Source: Pseudomonadota bacterium (lineage in GTDB: Bacteria; Pseudomonadota; Alphaproteobacteria; Micavibrionales; CSBR16-224). From it: a DNA stretch of 64,000 nucleotides. The stretch spans positions 1,177,540-1,241,539 of the forward strand of contig CP053449.1 of assembly GCA_013285465.1 (NCBI GenBank). The letters run 5' to 3'. The notes under the pieces were generated by a model. That model saw only the letters and a program-made list of their open reading frames with translations, was not told the DNA's origin and did no database searches. Shown one piece after another: positions 27,449-36,583 of the stretch. Position numbers and translations under genes: made by a program. Within the stretch, counting starts at the first letter, position 1; every line of letters begins with the position of its first letter.

Positions 27449-28969
27449 TTACTGCGGCGGTTTCGGGCGGAAAGGGTTGATATCGATTTTAATCTCCGGC
27501 TTATCGGCCTTTTTCACAACAGGTGCGGCGGCTTTTTCATCCGTCGCTTTTTTCGCGTCTTCCGCGCCGCTGTCGCGTTTGAAATATTTGTCTTCCGCCT
27601 TTTTGCGGTTCGCGCCGAATTGCTCCATCAGTGACATGATGGCCAGCGTGTCGCGATATTCGGATTGTTTCTTGAAAATCATCCGGTCGGTAAACAGCTT
27701 GTCGTAAAAGCCGTTGGCGGCTTTTTGCGGGTCTGCGCCATGCTCCAGCAATACATGCACGATGTCCTTGTTGCGATAGTCGCGGCGCTCTTTCTCGTTA
27801 TATTGCGTGGCGTGTTTGATGCCCTGCTGCAGCAATTCGTCATTCTCGATATCGCCTTTTTTCAGGATGTTATGTACCGTCCAGGGGCGGTTCAGCTTGC
27901 AGGCCTCGAAAAAGATGTCTTTCAGCCGTTGCTTGTCGCCTTTTTTGATGGCGGCATCAGCCGTTTTTTTGAAGCGGCGTTTTTCGCCCCAGCGCGGCTT
28001 CACATTGCGGGAGAAATATTTGCCCTGGTCATAGCTGTCGGCACAACGGTTTTGCAGGCAGAAATCCTCCAGCATTTTCGGAACCAGATCATCCCTGAAT
28101 TTCCAGCTGCGAAAGGTACGCATATGTTCTTCGGGGTCAGCGCCGCAGGCCAGCAGGTTCTTGATTGTAAATGTCCGTTCCTGACGAACGGCATGATATA
28201 GCGGCTCATTATTCCGTACACGCGGGTCGGCACCGTATTCCAGCAATGTGTCGACAATATCGGCATAGCCGAAAAAGGCGGCTTGCCGTAGCGGCAGGTC
28301 ATCTTCGCCATGAATGTCGAAATCCTGATTATCCAGCACACGTTTGACGCCGCGCAGATCGTATTTGGTAAGGGCGCCGGTGAACTCCCGCATCAGTTTT
28401 TCCTGCGTTGTCGGTGCCGGCGGCTTTTCATCCGTGCAGGCCACGTGATGTGCGGCGGTTCTCAGCGCATTGTAAACATCTTTCTTGCCTTGCTGCAGCA
28501 GGAAGGCGGGCGGGTTTTTCAGCAGATCGGCTTTCAGTTTCGGGCAATCGGCACCGGCAATCAGGTCAAGCGGGGTTTTGCCGTTTTTGTCTTTGGCAAA
28601 GGCATCGGCATGCCATTGCAGCAATTCGCGTACCACGGCGGGGTCGTCCTGCAATACGGCTTCATGCAGGGCGGTGCGCCCGTGATCATCGGGGATGCTC
28701 ATCATAACATCAAGGCGTTTGCCGAGCAGGCGGACAATATTCAGTTTTTCCTCTTTCGGAGCATAGCGCACGGCAAATAAGAGCGGCGTTTCACCGCCGG
28801 CATTTCTGATATTGGGGCTTAAATTGTCATGGCTGTCCAAAAGATGCGTGATATAGGAGGTATTGCCCTTAATCATGTCATAGAAAATGGCGCGTTCAGG
28901 CGTTGCCCGCCCGGGCTCGGGCTGTGGCGGAACATATCCGTACATATCCATGTAATGGCTGTAAACCAT
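27449..28969 (-). CDS. Large ankyrin-repeat protein
   Basis: 506 aa. Ankyrin repeats run through residues ~60-330 and ~360-450, e.g. 'GGETPLLFAVRYA', 'HGRTALHEAVLQDDPAVVRELL', 'LPLRQAAFFGYADIVDTLLEYGADP', 'DIVHVLLEHGADP'. The C-terminus is Lys/Pro-rich and low complexity (ends IDINPFRPKPPQ). No signal peptide. The start at 28969 is set by GGGAAGG 5 nt upstream; a longer frame to 29029 has no such site. Ankyrin proteins mediate protein contacts; partner unknown. It converges on the acyltransferase gene. Confidence 0.88.
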   Translation of the reverse strand: MVYSHYMDMYGYVPPQPEPGRATPERAIFYDMIKGNTSYITHLLDSHDNLSPNIRNAGGETPLLFAVRYAPKEEKLNIVRLLGKRLDVMMSIPDDHGRTALHEAVLQDDPAVVRELLQWHADAFAKDKNGKTPLDLIAGADCPKLKADLLKNPPAFLLQQGKKDVYNALRTAAHHVACTDEKPPAPTTQEKLMREFTGALTKYDLRGVKRVLDNQDFDIHGEDDLPLRQAAFFGYADIVDTLLEYGADPRVRNNEPLYHAVRQERTFTIKNLLACGADPEEHMRTFRSWKFRDDLVPKMLEDFCLQNRCADSYDQGKYFSRNVKPRWGEKRRFKKTADAAIKKGDKQRLKDIFFEACKLNRPWTVHNILKKGDIENDELLQQGIKHATQYNEKERRDYRNKDIVHVLLEHGADPQKAANGFYDKLFTDRMIFKKQSEYRDTLAIMSLMEQFGANRKKAEDKYFKRDSGAEDAKKATDEKAAAPVVKKADKPEIKIDINPFRPKPPQ

Positions 28970-29113
28970 AAGACCTTCCCACGTAAAATTATAACGGGTT
29001 ATGGTAGGAAATCTTTCTGAAAATAACAAGAGAAATTCCTGCTTGGCCTGAAAAGGCAGCCCGTGCTATAAACGCGGACGAAAAGAATAGAACAAAATAA
29101 AAAGGATATATCC

Positions 29114-29437
29114 ATGCCGAAAATGACCTTTATCGAAAAAGACGGGAACCATTTGGAAGTGGACGCGCCGCTGGGTCTATCCGTTATGGAGATTTCCCAC
29201 AAACACGGTGTGGATATCGAAGGTGCCTGCGGCGGCTGCCTTGCTTGCGCCACCTGCCATGTTAGTGTCAGCCCCGACTGGTTCGAAAAGCTCGAAGAGA
29301 TTGAAGAGGATGAGGAAGATATGCTGGATCTTGCCTTTGATCTGACCAAAACCTCGCGCCTTGGCTGCCAGATTATTATGTCGGACGAGCTGGACGGCTT
29401 GGTCGTTGCGCTCCCCGAAGCACCGCGTGAGTGGTAG
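29114..29437 (+). CDS. fdx: 2Fe-2S ferredoxin, adrenodoxin/ISC type
   Basis: 107 aa. Cluster ligands C39, C45, C48 and C85 in 'GACGGCLACATCHV' and 'SRLGCQI' match the vertebrate-type/ISC ferredoxin pattern (Cx5Cx2C...C); C42 is an additional cysteine inside the loop. The acidic helix ('EEIEEDEEDMLDLAFDL') is the partner-docking surface. It likely supplies electrons to Fe-S assembly or a cytochrome P450/heme enzyme. It is not linked to an isc operon here. Confidence 0.93.
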   Translation: MPKMTFIEKDGNHLEVDAPLGLSVMEISHKHGVDIEGACGGCLACATCHVSVSPDWFEKLEEIEEDEEDMLDLAFDLTKTSRLGCQIIMSDELDGLVVALPEAPREW

Positions 29438-29481
29438 TCTTGCCCCGACATTTCTTTTCTCCGGGATTTTCCTGCGCCTGA

Positions 29482-29496
29482 TTAAGACTATCTTAA
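29482..29496 (+). promoter_or_regulatory. CtrA-like box (TTAA-N7-TTAA)
   Basis: TTAA GACTATC TTAA, 51 nt before the ATG at 29547, with a possible -10 TATTAT at 29508-29513. It overlaps a palindrome-rich AT stretch: CATAATATTATG (29503-29514) is a perfect 12-bp palindrome. Confidence 0.4.
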
Positions 29497-29546
29497 ATAT
29501 TCCATAATATTATGAGATAGATTTAAATTCTTGATCAGGGGATGAT

Positions 29547-30788
29547 ATGACAGAAATCCGTGAAAGCTTTTCAAAACGTATGGGCGAAATGATCGCCGAT
29601 GTCATGGGCGTTGATGCCATTCAGGAAATGTATGAAAAAGGCAATCTGACGGAAGAGCAAAAGAAAAAGCCAAGCGGCTTTCTGGCGCTTGATCTCGGTA
29701 TTGTGACGGCAGGGGCGAAAAACGCGCTGCTGATCGCACAGGCGGCGGAACGGACATTGCAGACGATCGAGCGCGTCGAAACGGCGCTTGATAAAGCACC
29801 GGAATTGGCGGCCTCCATCCAGCAGGATATCGAAACCGTACAAACACAGAATTCCTGGGTCGGCACTGTTTCCCGTTTTGTGACAAGACAGCCAAAACCG
29901 GAGATCGCCGATAAAATCAAAACATGGAACGACTATAATATGCATTTGAAAGAGCGCTTTGACGGCGAATGCGGGTTTCTGCCATGTGATGATAAAGAAT
30001 TCGCACATCTTGGCCTGTCCAGCATGTCGGAGCCGCATTTCTCGCTTGTCGAGATTATAGCTCCGGGGGCTGAAGCGCCCGAGCAGAAAAAGAAAGAGGC
30101 GATGAAGCCCGAAGATGTCGATACCGTAAAACTGGCACAAACCGTTAATTATCTGGCGCGGCAAGAGGAAGTTATGACCAAAAACTCCGTCTTCTGGAGC
30201 TTTAGTCACAGATTAAGCGAGTTCGGCGGTAAAGAAGGAAAAGAAGTTGCCGCCCATCACCGGCCGCGGCATGACGGTCTCAAAGAAATCGCCAATCATT
30301 TGTATCATGTGGCTGCGGATATGCTGGAGAAAGAAGGTTATCCCGATGTTGCCAAACAAATCCGTAATGACGAGACGATACAAAATGCGGCGGGCAATAT
30401 GCTGGGCAAAACGCGTGATGAGAAATTTGAATCCTATGCGGGATCGCCGGCGAATATCATCAATTCCGCCTATGAAGAATATAAGGCGAATGATGATCAG
30501 ATTACGAATTACGCCGGTTGGGGCACGTCGCGCGGTTATAACGCCACGCAAATGACGGAATTGCTTAATCTGTCCACGATCATGGAGGCGATGCCCGGTA
30601 TTTTGCAAGGGGCAGGCTGTATTACGGAGAAGGAAGCCGCCAATATGTCGGCGAATACGCAAAGCGCGCTTCCCAATAAAGAGCATATTCAGTCCCGTAT
30701 TAACGAGTTTTCCCGTGATCCGTGGAATAATGATGACGGCGCAAAGCCGAAACCCGGCCAAAACCGTGTCGTGCGTGTCGAGGTCTAA
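29547..30788 (+). CDS. Soluble helical protein of unknown function
   Basis: 413 aa, no signal peptide, mostly helical and charged. An Ala-rich helix ('AKNALLIAQAAERTLQTIE', residues ~52-70) precedes a Gln/Glu-rich coiled-coil-like segment to ~110. The middle contains 'HHRPRHDGLKEIANHLYHVA'. No family recognised. Its stop overlaps the start of the GGCT-like gene (TAATG), so the two are co-expressed. A CtrA-like box lies upstream. Confidence 0.7.
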   Translation: MTEIRESFSKRMGEMIADVMGVDAIQEMYEKGNLTEEQKKKPSGFLALDLGIVTAGAKNALLIAQAAERTLQTIERVETALDKAPELAASIQQDIETVQTQNSWVGTVSRFVTRQPKPEIADKIKTWNDYNMHLKERFDGECGFLPCDDKEFAHLGLSSMSEPHFSLVEIIAPGAEAPEQKKKEAMKPEDVDTVKLAQTVNYLARQEEVMTKNSVFWSFSHRLSEFGGKEGKEVAAHHRPRHDGLKEIANHLYHVAADMLEKEGYPDVAKQIRNDETIQNAAGNMLGKTRDEKFESYAGSPANIINSAYEEYKANDDQITNYAGWGTSRGYNATQMTELLNLSTIMEAMPGILQGAGCITEKEAANMSANTQSALPNKEHIQSRINEFSRDPWNNDDGAKPKPGQNRVVRVEV

Positions 30789-31222
30789 TGGACTGCCGGC
30801 ACATCGTTTTCTACGGCACGTTACAGCTGGAATGCGATAAATTCCGCGAATTGGAGCTGGACCGGCATCTGGTCTTTGTCTCTGACTGTTTCTTTCGCGG
30901 TGATCTCTTTGATATTGAAGATATGCGCACAGGTCATAACTATCCCGCAATGGTTGACGGGGCAGGGACGGTCAAGGGGCAGTTGTTCCATATCCGCGAA
31001 CCGTCCTTTCTTCATGCCGCCGATCTTTATGAAGGCATCCGCCCGGGTGATGCGCCCGCGCAATCGGATTACCGCCGCGAAATTCTGCGCCTGACCCGGC
31101 CGGAGATTGATGCCTGGGTTTATATCTATAATCAAAGCGTTGCCGATTGCCTGAAAATAGACGGCGGTGATTGGCTGACCCATATCGCAGAGAAAAACTG
31201 CGGAACCCGCAAACAGGGCTAA
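30788..31222 (+). CDS. Gamma-glutamylcyclotransferase-like (AIG2/GGACT) protein
   Basis: 144 aa. 'IVFYGTLQ' (residues 6-13) is the YGTL substrate loop, 'VKGQLFHI' the barrel strand and 'AADLYEGI' carries the likely catalytic Glu of the GGCT-like fold. Such enzymes remove gamma-glutamyl groups as 5-oxoproline or act on gamma-glutamylamines. Substrate unknown. The start codon overlaps the stop of the preceding gene by one base (TAATG), which shows coupling. Confidence 0.8.
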   Translation: MDCRHIVFYGTLQLECDKFRELELDRHLVFVSDCFFRGDLFDIEDMRTGHNYPAMVDGAGTVKGQLFHIREPSFLHAADLYEGIRPGDAPAQSDYRREILRLTRPEIDAWVYIYNQSVADCLKIDGGDWLTHIAEKNCGTRKQG

Positions 31223-31299
31223 CCGCATCTGTGCAAAAACTTGCATTCGCAGCTGTCTTCTGTTTATATATTCCCGCAAATCAAATCGGGAATGGAAAT

Positions 31300-32658
31300 A
31301 TGTCACAGCGTAAACACCGCTTTATCACGGGTCTTTTAACAGCCGCTTTTCTGGCTGTTGCGCCGCCTGCTTTTGCACAGGATGCCGCCGTTCTGGAACA
31401 AGACAGCACCGCCGCCGTCAGTATTGTGCAGGTTGATACGGTCAAGCCCGCCCTTGATATTGACGCGATGCGGGAATGGCGGCAGGATTTCCACAAAAAC
31501 CCCGAAACCGCCTATGAAGAAACCCGCACGGCGGAAAAAGTCGCAACATTGCTGAAAGAATGGGGGATCGAAACCCATACCGGCATCGGCGGCACAGGCG
31601 TTGTCGGTATTTTGAAAAGCGCCGATGCGGATGAGAACAGCCCGTCAATTTGCCTGCGCGCGGATATGGATGCGCTGGCCATTACCGAGGCCAATACCGA
31701 TCTTCCCTACATCTCGCAAAATGACGGCAAGGCGCATGCCTGCGGCCATGACGGTCATACGGCAATGCTGCTGGGCGCGGCAAAATATCTTGCCGAAACC
31801 AAGGATTTCACGGGAACCGTCTATTTTGTCTTCCAGCCTGCCGAAGAAGGCGGCGCAGGTGCGCAAGCCATGATTGATGACGGCTTGTTTGATCTGGTGA
31901 AATGCGACGGTATTTACGGGCTGCATATCTGGCCGTCACTTCCGGCTGGGCAGGTGGCCGTTGCGGAAGGCTTCATCACCGCCAATAGTGACCGCTTCAC
32001 CGTCAAAATCACAGGCAAGGGCGGTCATGCCGCCTATCCCGCGCATAATATTGATATTGTCGCGATGGCCGCTGATCTGATTGCGGAACTGCATAAATAT
32101 AAAAAAGATGAAATCGCCGGAGATGAGGGCGCCGTACTGGCCGTCACCAAAATCCACGGCGGCGAGGCATTGAACGCCATGCCCGAAACGCTTGAACTTG
32201 GCGGTACGGTGCGAACCTTTACCGATGAAGATCAGGACAAATTGGAAGCTGCCATCAAGGACATTTCCGAAAAGCTGGCAAAGGAGTACGGCGCTACGGT
32301 TGAGGTCGCTTATAACCGCGGCTATCCGGCGGTGCATAACAGCCCTGAGGAAACCGCCGCAGTGCGCGATGTGCTGAAAGCGCAGCTGGGCGAAGAAAAT
32401 GTCAAGGAATTCACCCGTACGATGGGTGCGGAAGATTTCGCCTATTACACCGAACAGCTGGATGGTGCCTTTATCGCGCTGGGGCAGTGGGACGGCGAAA
32501 GCAACAAGATGCAGCTGCACAGCCCGCATTTCAATTTCAATGATGATGTGCTGGAAACCGGTGCGAAATACTGGACAGGTCTGGTCGAGGCACAATTGCC
32601 CGTTATCACTCCCGCCGTTGCGCCACCTGTGAAGCCGAAACCGGCTTCAACGCCTTAA
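31300..32658 (+). CDS. Exported M20D amidohydrolase
   Basis: 452 aa. A signal peptide (residues 1-27, ending APPAFA|QD) is followed by an M20D peptidase/aminoacylase fold. Metal ligands: 'KAHACGHDGHTAMLLGAAKY' (Cys and two His), 'FQPAEEGGAGA' (catalytic Glu and ligand), 'GLHIWPS' and 'MGAEDFAYY'. Family members hydrolyse N-acyl amino acids (hippurate, IAA conjugates). Here the enzyme would work in the periplasm, which is unusual but known. The open frame starts earlier (31171), but the ATG at 31300 with GGGAATGG gives the signal peptide. The proline-rich tail (APPVKPKPASTP) is not part of the fold. Confidence 0.92.
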   Translation: MSQRKHRFITGLLTAAFLAVAPPAFAQDAAVLEQDSTAAVSIVQVDTVKPALDIDAMREWRQDFHKNPETAYEETRTAEKVATLLKEWGIETHTGIGGTGVVGILKSADADENSPSICLRADMDALAITEANTDLPYISQNDGKAHACGHDGHTAMLLGAAKYLAETKDFTGTVYFVFQPAEEGGAGAQAMIDDGLFDLVKCDGIYGLHIWPSLPAGQVAVAEGFITANSDRFTVKITGKGGHAAYPAHNIDIVAMAADLIAELHKYKKDEIAGDEGAVLAVTKIHGGEALNAMPETLELGGTVRTFTDEDQDKLEAAIKDISEKLAKEYGATVEVAYNRGYPAVHNSPEETAAVRDVLKAQLGEENVKEFTRTMGAEDFAYYTEQLDGAFIALGQWDGESNKMQLHSPHFNFNDDVLETGAKYWTGLVEAQLPVITPAVAPPVKPKPASTP

Positions 32659-32817
32659 CGTCCTTGCGCGTAAAGCCCGGGAACAAACCCGCCATAGCTG
32701 TTGCTGTAAACCCGGCCATTGGCATCTTTATCGCCATCTCGCGGCTTTGCGTTTTCAGCTTTTTCTTTATTTGCCAGTTCATTAATATGCTGTCTTAAAG
32801 TTTTTTCTTTACTCATT
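32655..32817 (-). pseudogene. Small gene split by a one-base shift in an A run
   Basis: From ATG 32817 (AAAGGG 9 nt upstream) the frame reads MSKEKTLRQHINELANKEK and then stops at 32755. If one A of the six-A run near 32759-32764 is skipped, it continues as AENAKPRDGDKDANGR... to ...GLYAQGR, ending at 32655, a 53-aa basic protein. Downstream part alone can start at ATG 32783 (42 aa). The 3' end overlaps the M20 stop by 4 nt in antisense. The gene follows the ankyrin gene by 16 nt. No function is known. Confidence 0.35.
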
Positions 32818-32833
32818 GTGATTGCCCTTTATT

Positions 32834-33400
32834 TTACCGTTTTAAATGTTTGTTTTTCAAATAGCGGCGGAAATTTTGACATTGGCGGCTTTTGCGCTCC
32901 GCATGACTTTCCAGCCCGCAAAACAGTTCCGGATGTTTGCGGCTTTCCGCAAGATCGGCGGCGGTCTGTCCACGCTTGTCTTTATCATCGGTACGCGCAC
33001 CGGCATTTATCAATGTTTCAATCCCGTCGCGAAATCCCCACAAGGCGCACCACATCAGCGCCGTACGCCCGTCTTCAGTATCTTTGGCATGGATATTCGC
33101 GCCTTTTTTGATGAGCAGGTCCATTGCATCCCTGTCATCGGCATAAGCCGCGAACATCAACGGCGTCCAGCCGTCATCATCATTGGGTAGGGCGGGGTCG
33201 GCGCCGTTTTCCAGCAGGTATCGTACGCATTCCGTATGACCGCTACGCGCGGCCAGCGACAATGCTGTCCAGCCGTAATCGTCTTTACCGTTGATATCCA
33301 GCCCGCCATCCGCTATAAGCTGCTGTAAAGCGGCAAGCGCACCGTCTTCCGCATGGAAGAACAGCTTATATTGCGGCGTGTCATAGGGCGGTATAATCAT
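32834..33400 (-). CDS. Ankyrin-repeat protein
   Basis: 188 aa with four ankyrin repeats between ~20 and ~155: '[29 protein letters not shown]', '[28 protein letters not shown]', '[26 protein letters not shown]', '[10 protein letters not shown]'. The basic C-terminus ends '[13 protein letters not shown]', similar to the tail of the ankyrin protein at 37322-37990. No signal peptide. It is divergent from mnmA. Confidence 0.88.
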   Translation of the reverse strand: MIIPPYDTPQYKLFFHAEDGALAALQQLIADGGLDINGKDDYGWTALSLAARSGHTECVRYLLENGADPALPNDDDGWTPLMFAAYADDRDAMDLLIKKGANIHAKDTEDGRTALMWCALWGFRDGIETLINAGARTDDKDKRGQTAADLAESRKHPELFCGLESHAERKSRQCQNFRRYLKNKHLKR

Positions 33401-33494
33401 TTCTTTTTTAATCCGTTATTATGGAATAAAAACGATAACCGACTTGCTGCACCTTGTCTATGAAAAATTCTTGCCTTTTAAAGATAAAAAGGTT

Positions 33495-34658
33495 ATGGTA
33501 ACTGCGATGAAAAACAGTTTAGGATTTGATAAAAGCCCGGCGGAAACGCGTGTGGTTGTCGCAATGTCGGGAGGTGTGGATTCCTCCGTTACGGCAGCGT
33601 TGTTGCACGAGCAAGGCTATGACGTCGTCGGCGTGACATTGCAACTCTATGATCACGGCGAGGTTTTGAAGAAAAAGAACGCCTGCTGCGCCGGTATTGA
33701 CATCTATGATGCGCGCCGCGTCTCCGAAGCCTGCGGCTTTGATCATTACGTCCTGAACTACGAAAACAAATTCCGCCAAAGCGTCGTGGACGACTTTGCC
33801 GACAGCTATTTGCGCGGTGAAACGCCGATTCCTTGCGTGCGTTGTAACCAGACCGTCAAATTCCGTGATTTGTTGGCAACGGCACGTGATCTGAATGCCG
33901 ATTGTATGGCAACGGGGCATTATATCCGCCGCGTGGTCAATGCGGACGGGCAGGCGGAGTTGCATGCGGCCGATGACGGCGGCAAAGATCAAAGCTATTT
34001 TCTGTTTGCGACCACGCAAGACCAGCTTGATTTCCTGCGCTTTCCTTTGGGGGAGCTGACAAAGGATGAAACCCGCGCCCATGCCGAACGTCTCGGTTTG
34101 ATCGTGGCGGACAAACCCGACAGTCAGGATATCTGCTTTGTACCCGACGGCAATTATGCCGAAATCGTCACCAAGCTGCGCCCCGAGGCCGTAAAGCCCG
34201 GAAAAATCGTTCATATTGACGGGCGCGTACTGGGAGATCATCAGGGGATTGTCAATTACACGATTGGCCAGCGCCGCGGTATCGGTATCGGCGGCGGCGT
34301 GATCGAAGATAATGCTCCTGTTTACGTGGTGGCACTGAATGCGGAAAAAAATGAAGTGATTGTAGGCCCCTATGCCGCGCTGGCGCGGGATGTCGTCGCG
34401 ATCAGAGAGACCAACTGGCTGATTGATACGGCAGGTCTGGAAAACGGTATGGATATCCATGTGAAATTACGCTCGGCGCAAGAGCCGGCATCTGCGCGGC
34501 TTTACAAAGACGCGGAGGGGCATTATTTTGTCGTGCTTGATCAGCCGCAATTCGGTATTGCGGCGGGACAGGCATGTGTTTGTTATGACGGCTCCCGCGT
34601 GCTTGGCGGCGGCTGGATTTCCGGTGCAAGCCGTAAAGAAGAGGCCGCGGCGGCCTGA
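33495..34658 (+). CDS. mnmA: tRNA-specific 2-thiouridylase MnmA
   Basis: 387 aa. It thiolates U34 of tRNA-Lys, -Glu and -Gln using ATP and sulfur from the IscS relay. PP-loop '[12 protein letters not shown]' (residues ~20-31), catalytic cysteines in '[12 protein letters not shown]' and '[13 protein letters not shown]', and the tRNA-binding '[15 protein letters not shown]' are all present. The open frame begins at 33444; ATG 33495 (AAGG just upstream) or ATG 33507 are the likely starts. It is monocistronic, with an ankyrin gene 34 nt downstream. Confidence 0.96.
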   Translation: MVTAMKNSLGFDKSPAETRVVVAMSGGVDSSVTAALLHEQGYDVVGVTLQLYDHGEVLKKKNACCAGIDIYDARRVSEACGFDHYVLNYENKFRQSVVDDFADSYLRGETPIPCVRCNQTVKFRDLLATARDLNADCMATGHYIRRVVNADGQAELHAADDGGKDQSYFLFATTQDQLDFLRFPLGELTKDETRAHAERLGLIVADKPDSQDICFVPDGNYAEIVTKLRPEAVKPGKIVHIDGRVLGDHQGIVNYTIGQRRGIGIGGGVIEDNAPVYVVALNAEKNEVIVGPYAALARDVVAIRETNWLIDTAGLENGMDIHVKLRSAQEPASARLYKDAEGHYFVVLDQPQFGIAAGQACVCYDGSRVLGGGWISGASRKEEAAAA

Positions 34659-34692
34659 AACAGAAATGCAATGTAAGTAAGCGGGCAGTTGA

Positions 34693-35556
34693 ATGGCGGG
34701 AAGCGCATTAATCAAAGCCGTAAAGGAAAATGACTTTCAGCAGGTCTATAATCTGCTGGAAAGCGGTGCCGATGTGCATGAAAAGGATGAAACCTATTCC
34801 ACCGCTCTGCATTATGCCGTCGATTACAAATGCAATAATCTGAATATCATCAAATTATTGATTCAGCAGGGCGCGGATGTGCATGCCATTAATAAAATCG
34901 GCACGCCGCTGGATATCGCCGTGCGTTACCCGAAAGGCATTCATGCGGTGCAGGTGCTGTTGGCGGCGGATGCCAATCCGAATTTTATCGCCAAGCCCGG
35001 CCAATATGAACGTCAGACACCGCTGCATTATGCTGCGGTCTACGGTACATCGGAAATCATCAAATTGCTGGTGAAAAAAGGTGCCAACCCGAATGTGCTG
35101 GATGGTGCAGGCAATGCACCGCTGCATTGGGCGGTATCGCGCTATGAAGTTGTGGAAACGCTGCTGTCCTGCGGCGCTTATCCCGCAATTGCCGGTCCCT
35201 CAGGTATGACGCCGTTGCATGTATTGGTGACGATGGGGGATGAGGCAGAAAATGTCGCCACGGCGGAATTGCTTATTAAAAAAGGCGCACAGGTCAATGC
35301 AACGGATAAGATTTTAAAGCAGACTCCGTTCCACCTCGCCGCAAAGGACGGTTGCTACCGCATGTGCCGCTGTCTGTTGCAACACGGTGCACAGCCGCTG
35401 CTGAAAGATGCCTATGGCAAACTTCCCGGTCAATTGGTACCGGAACAGGATCGTCCGTTATTCGACAGTTTCGCATCGGGGCATTTTGATACATTGATTA
35501 AAGAGCCGGCGGTGAATAAGCCGTCTTTTCATCTGACCAGCTGTTTCGTCCGCTAA
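34693..35556 (+). CDS. Ankyrin-repeat protein
   Basis: 287 aa, almost entirely ankyrin repeats (about seven): 'SALIKAVKENDFQQVYNLLESGADV', 'STALHYAVDYKCNNLNIIKLL', 'QTPLHYAAVYGTSEIIKLLVKKGANP', 'NAPLHWAVSRYEVVETLLSCGAYP', 'MTPLHVLVTMGDEAENVATAEL', 'QTPFHLAAKDGCYRMCRCLLQHGAQP'. No signal peptide or second domain. It follows mnmA in the same direction and could be co-transcribed. Binding partner unknown. Confidence 0.9.
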   Translation: MAGSALIKAVKENDFQQVYNLLESGADVHEKDETYSTALHYAVDYKCNNLNIIKLLIQQGADVHAINKIGTPLDIAVRYPKGIHAVQVLLAADANPNFIAKPGQYERQTPLHYAAVYGTSEIIKLLVKKGANPNVLDGAGNAPLHWAVSRYEVVETLLSCGAYPAIAGPSGMTPLHVLVTMGDEAENVATAELLIKKGAQVNATDKILKQTPFHLAAKDGCYRMCRCLLQHGAQPLLKDAYGKLPGQLVPEQDRPLFDSFASGHFDTLIKEPAVNKPSFHLTSCFVR

Positions 35557-35562
35557 TCTCCG

Positions 35563-36528
35563 TTATCTGATGTGGTCTTCCGCCGCGCGGATCAGCCGGT
35601 CGACAATCCCCAATTCCATTGAAGAATGCCCCGCCGTGTCAATTGCGTAAAGCTTAGACTTGGGATAATTGATATGCAGCTCCCAGGCCGTTTCAAACGG
35701 GCAGATAATGTCATAGCGCCCGTGCACAATCGTGCAGGGAATGTGATGGATTTTCGGCAGATCCTGTAAAATCACATCATCGGGGGTAAAGCGGTTATTG
35801 CGGAAGTAATGCGCTTCAATGCGGGAAATCGCAAGATCCTGCTCCGGCTTTTCTTCCGCTGCAGGGTCGGGTTTTTTGCTGCGCAAGCGGCTGAAACCGG
35901 TTTCAAAATTGCTCCATTGCTTTCCTGCGGGCAGGTGTATGGCAGGGTCGGGATCGGTCAGACGCTTGTAATAACTCTCCAGAATGTCGCCGCGCTCTTC
36001 TTCGGGGAGGAAATTGACAAAAGCATGATGGACATCGGGGAAAATCTTTTTCATACCGTCCAGAAACCAGTCCAGCTCTTTTTGCCGCATCATGAAAATG
36101 CCGCGCAAGATCAAACTTAAACAGGCTTCGGGATGTGTCTGGGCATAGCGCAAGGCCAGCGTACTGCCCCATGATCCGCCCCAGACATGCCAGGTTTCGA
36201 TTCCCAGCATATTACGCAGGGTTTCGATATCGGCGACAAGATGTTCGGTCGTATTGTCATGCAGTTCGGCAATCGGCGTGGATTTTCCTGCGCCGCGCTG
36301 GTCAAACAGAATAATACGGCAGGTCAGCGGATTAAAAAAACGCCGCATATCGGGGTTACAGCCGCCGCCCGGCCCGCCATGCAGGCAGATGACGGGAATG
36401 CCCGCAGGGTTGCCCGATTGCTCCCAATACAGCATATGCACATCATCCACAGGCATCATGCCTGTCTCATAAGGCTCGATGGCGGGAAACAAAGGACGGA
36501 AATTATCTACGGGCGTAACAGTGTTCAT
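35563..36528 (-). CDS. pip: Proline iminopeptidase (alpha/beta hydrolase)
   Basis: 321 aa, family length. It removes N-terminal proline from peptides (serine peptidase S33). The oxyanion motif 'CLHGGPGGGCNP' (~49-59), nucleophile elbow 'GGSWGSTLALRYA' with Ser119, Asp in 'HGRYDIICP' and His in 'DTAGHSSME' complete the triad. 'FDQRGAGKSTP' is also characteristic. Divergent from the amidotransferase gene; a short palindrome lies between them. Confidence 0.95.
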   Translation of the reverse strand: MNTVTPVDNFRPLFPAIEPYETGMMPVDDVHMLYWEQSGNPAGIPVICLHGGPGGGCNPDMRRFFNPLTCRIILFDQRGAGKSTPIAELHDNTTEHLVADIETLRNMLGIETWHVWGGSWGSTLALRYAQTHPEACLSLILRGIFMMRQKELDWFLDGMKKIFPDVHHAFVNFLPEEERGDILESYYKRLTDPDPAIHLPAGKQWSNFETGFSRLRSKKPDPAAEEKPEQDLAISRIEAHYFRNNRFTPDDVILQDLPKIHHIPCTIVHGRYDIICPFETAWELHINYPKSKLYAIDTAGHSSMELGIVDRLIRAAEDHIR

Positions 36529-36535
36529 GGAAATC

Positions 36536-36551
36536 AGAATAATGTTATTCT
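36536..36551. promoter_or_regulatory. Palindrome in the pip / amidotransferase divergent region
   Basis: AGAATAA-TG-TTATTCT: perfect 7-bp arms around a 2-nt centre in the 55-nt divergent intergenic space. It may be an operator for one or both genes. Confidence 0.35.
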
Positions 36552-36583
36552 ATGATCATGGAAAGAGCAGGAAGAAGAAAAAT

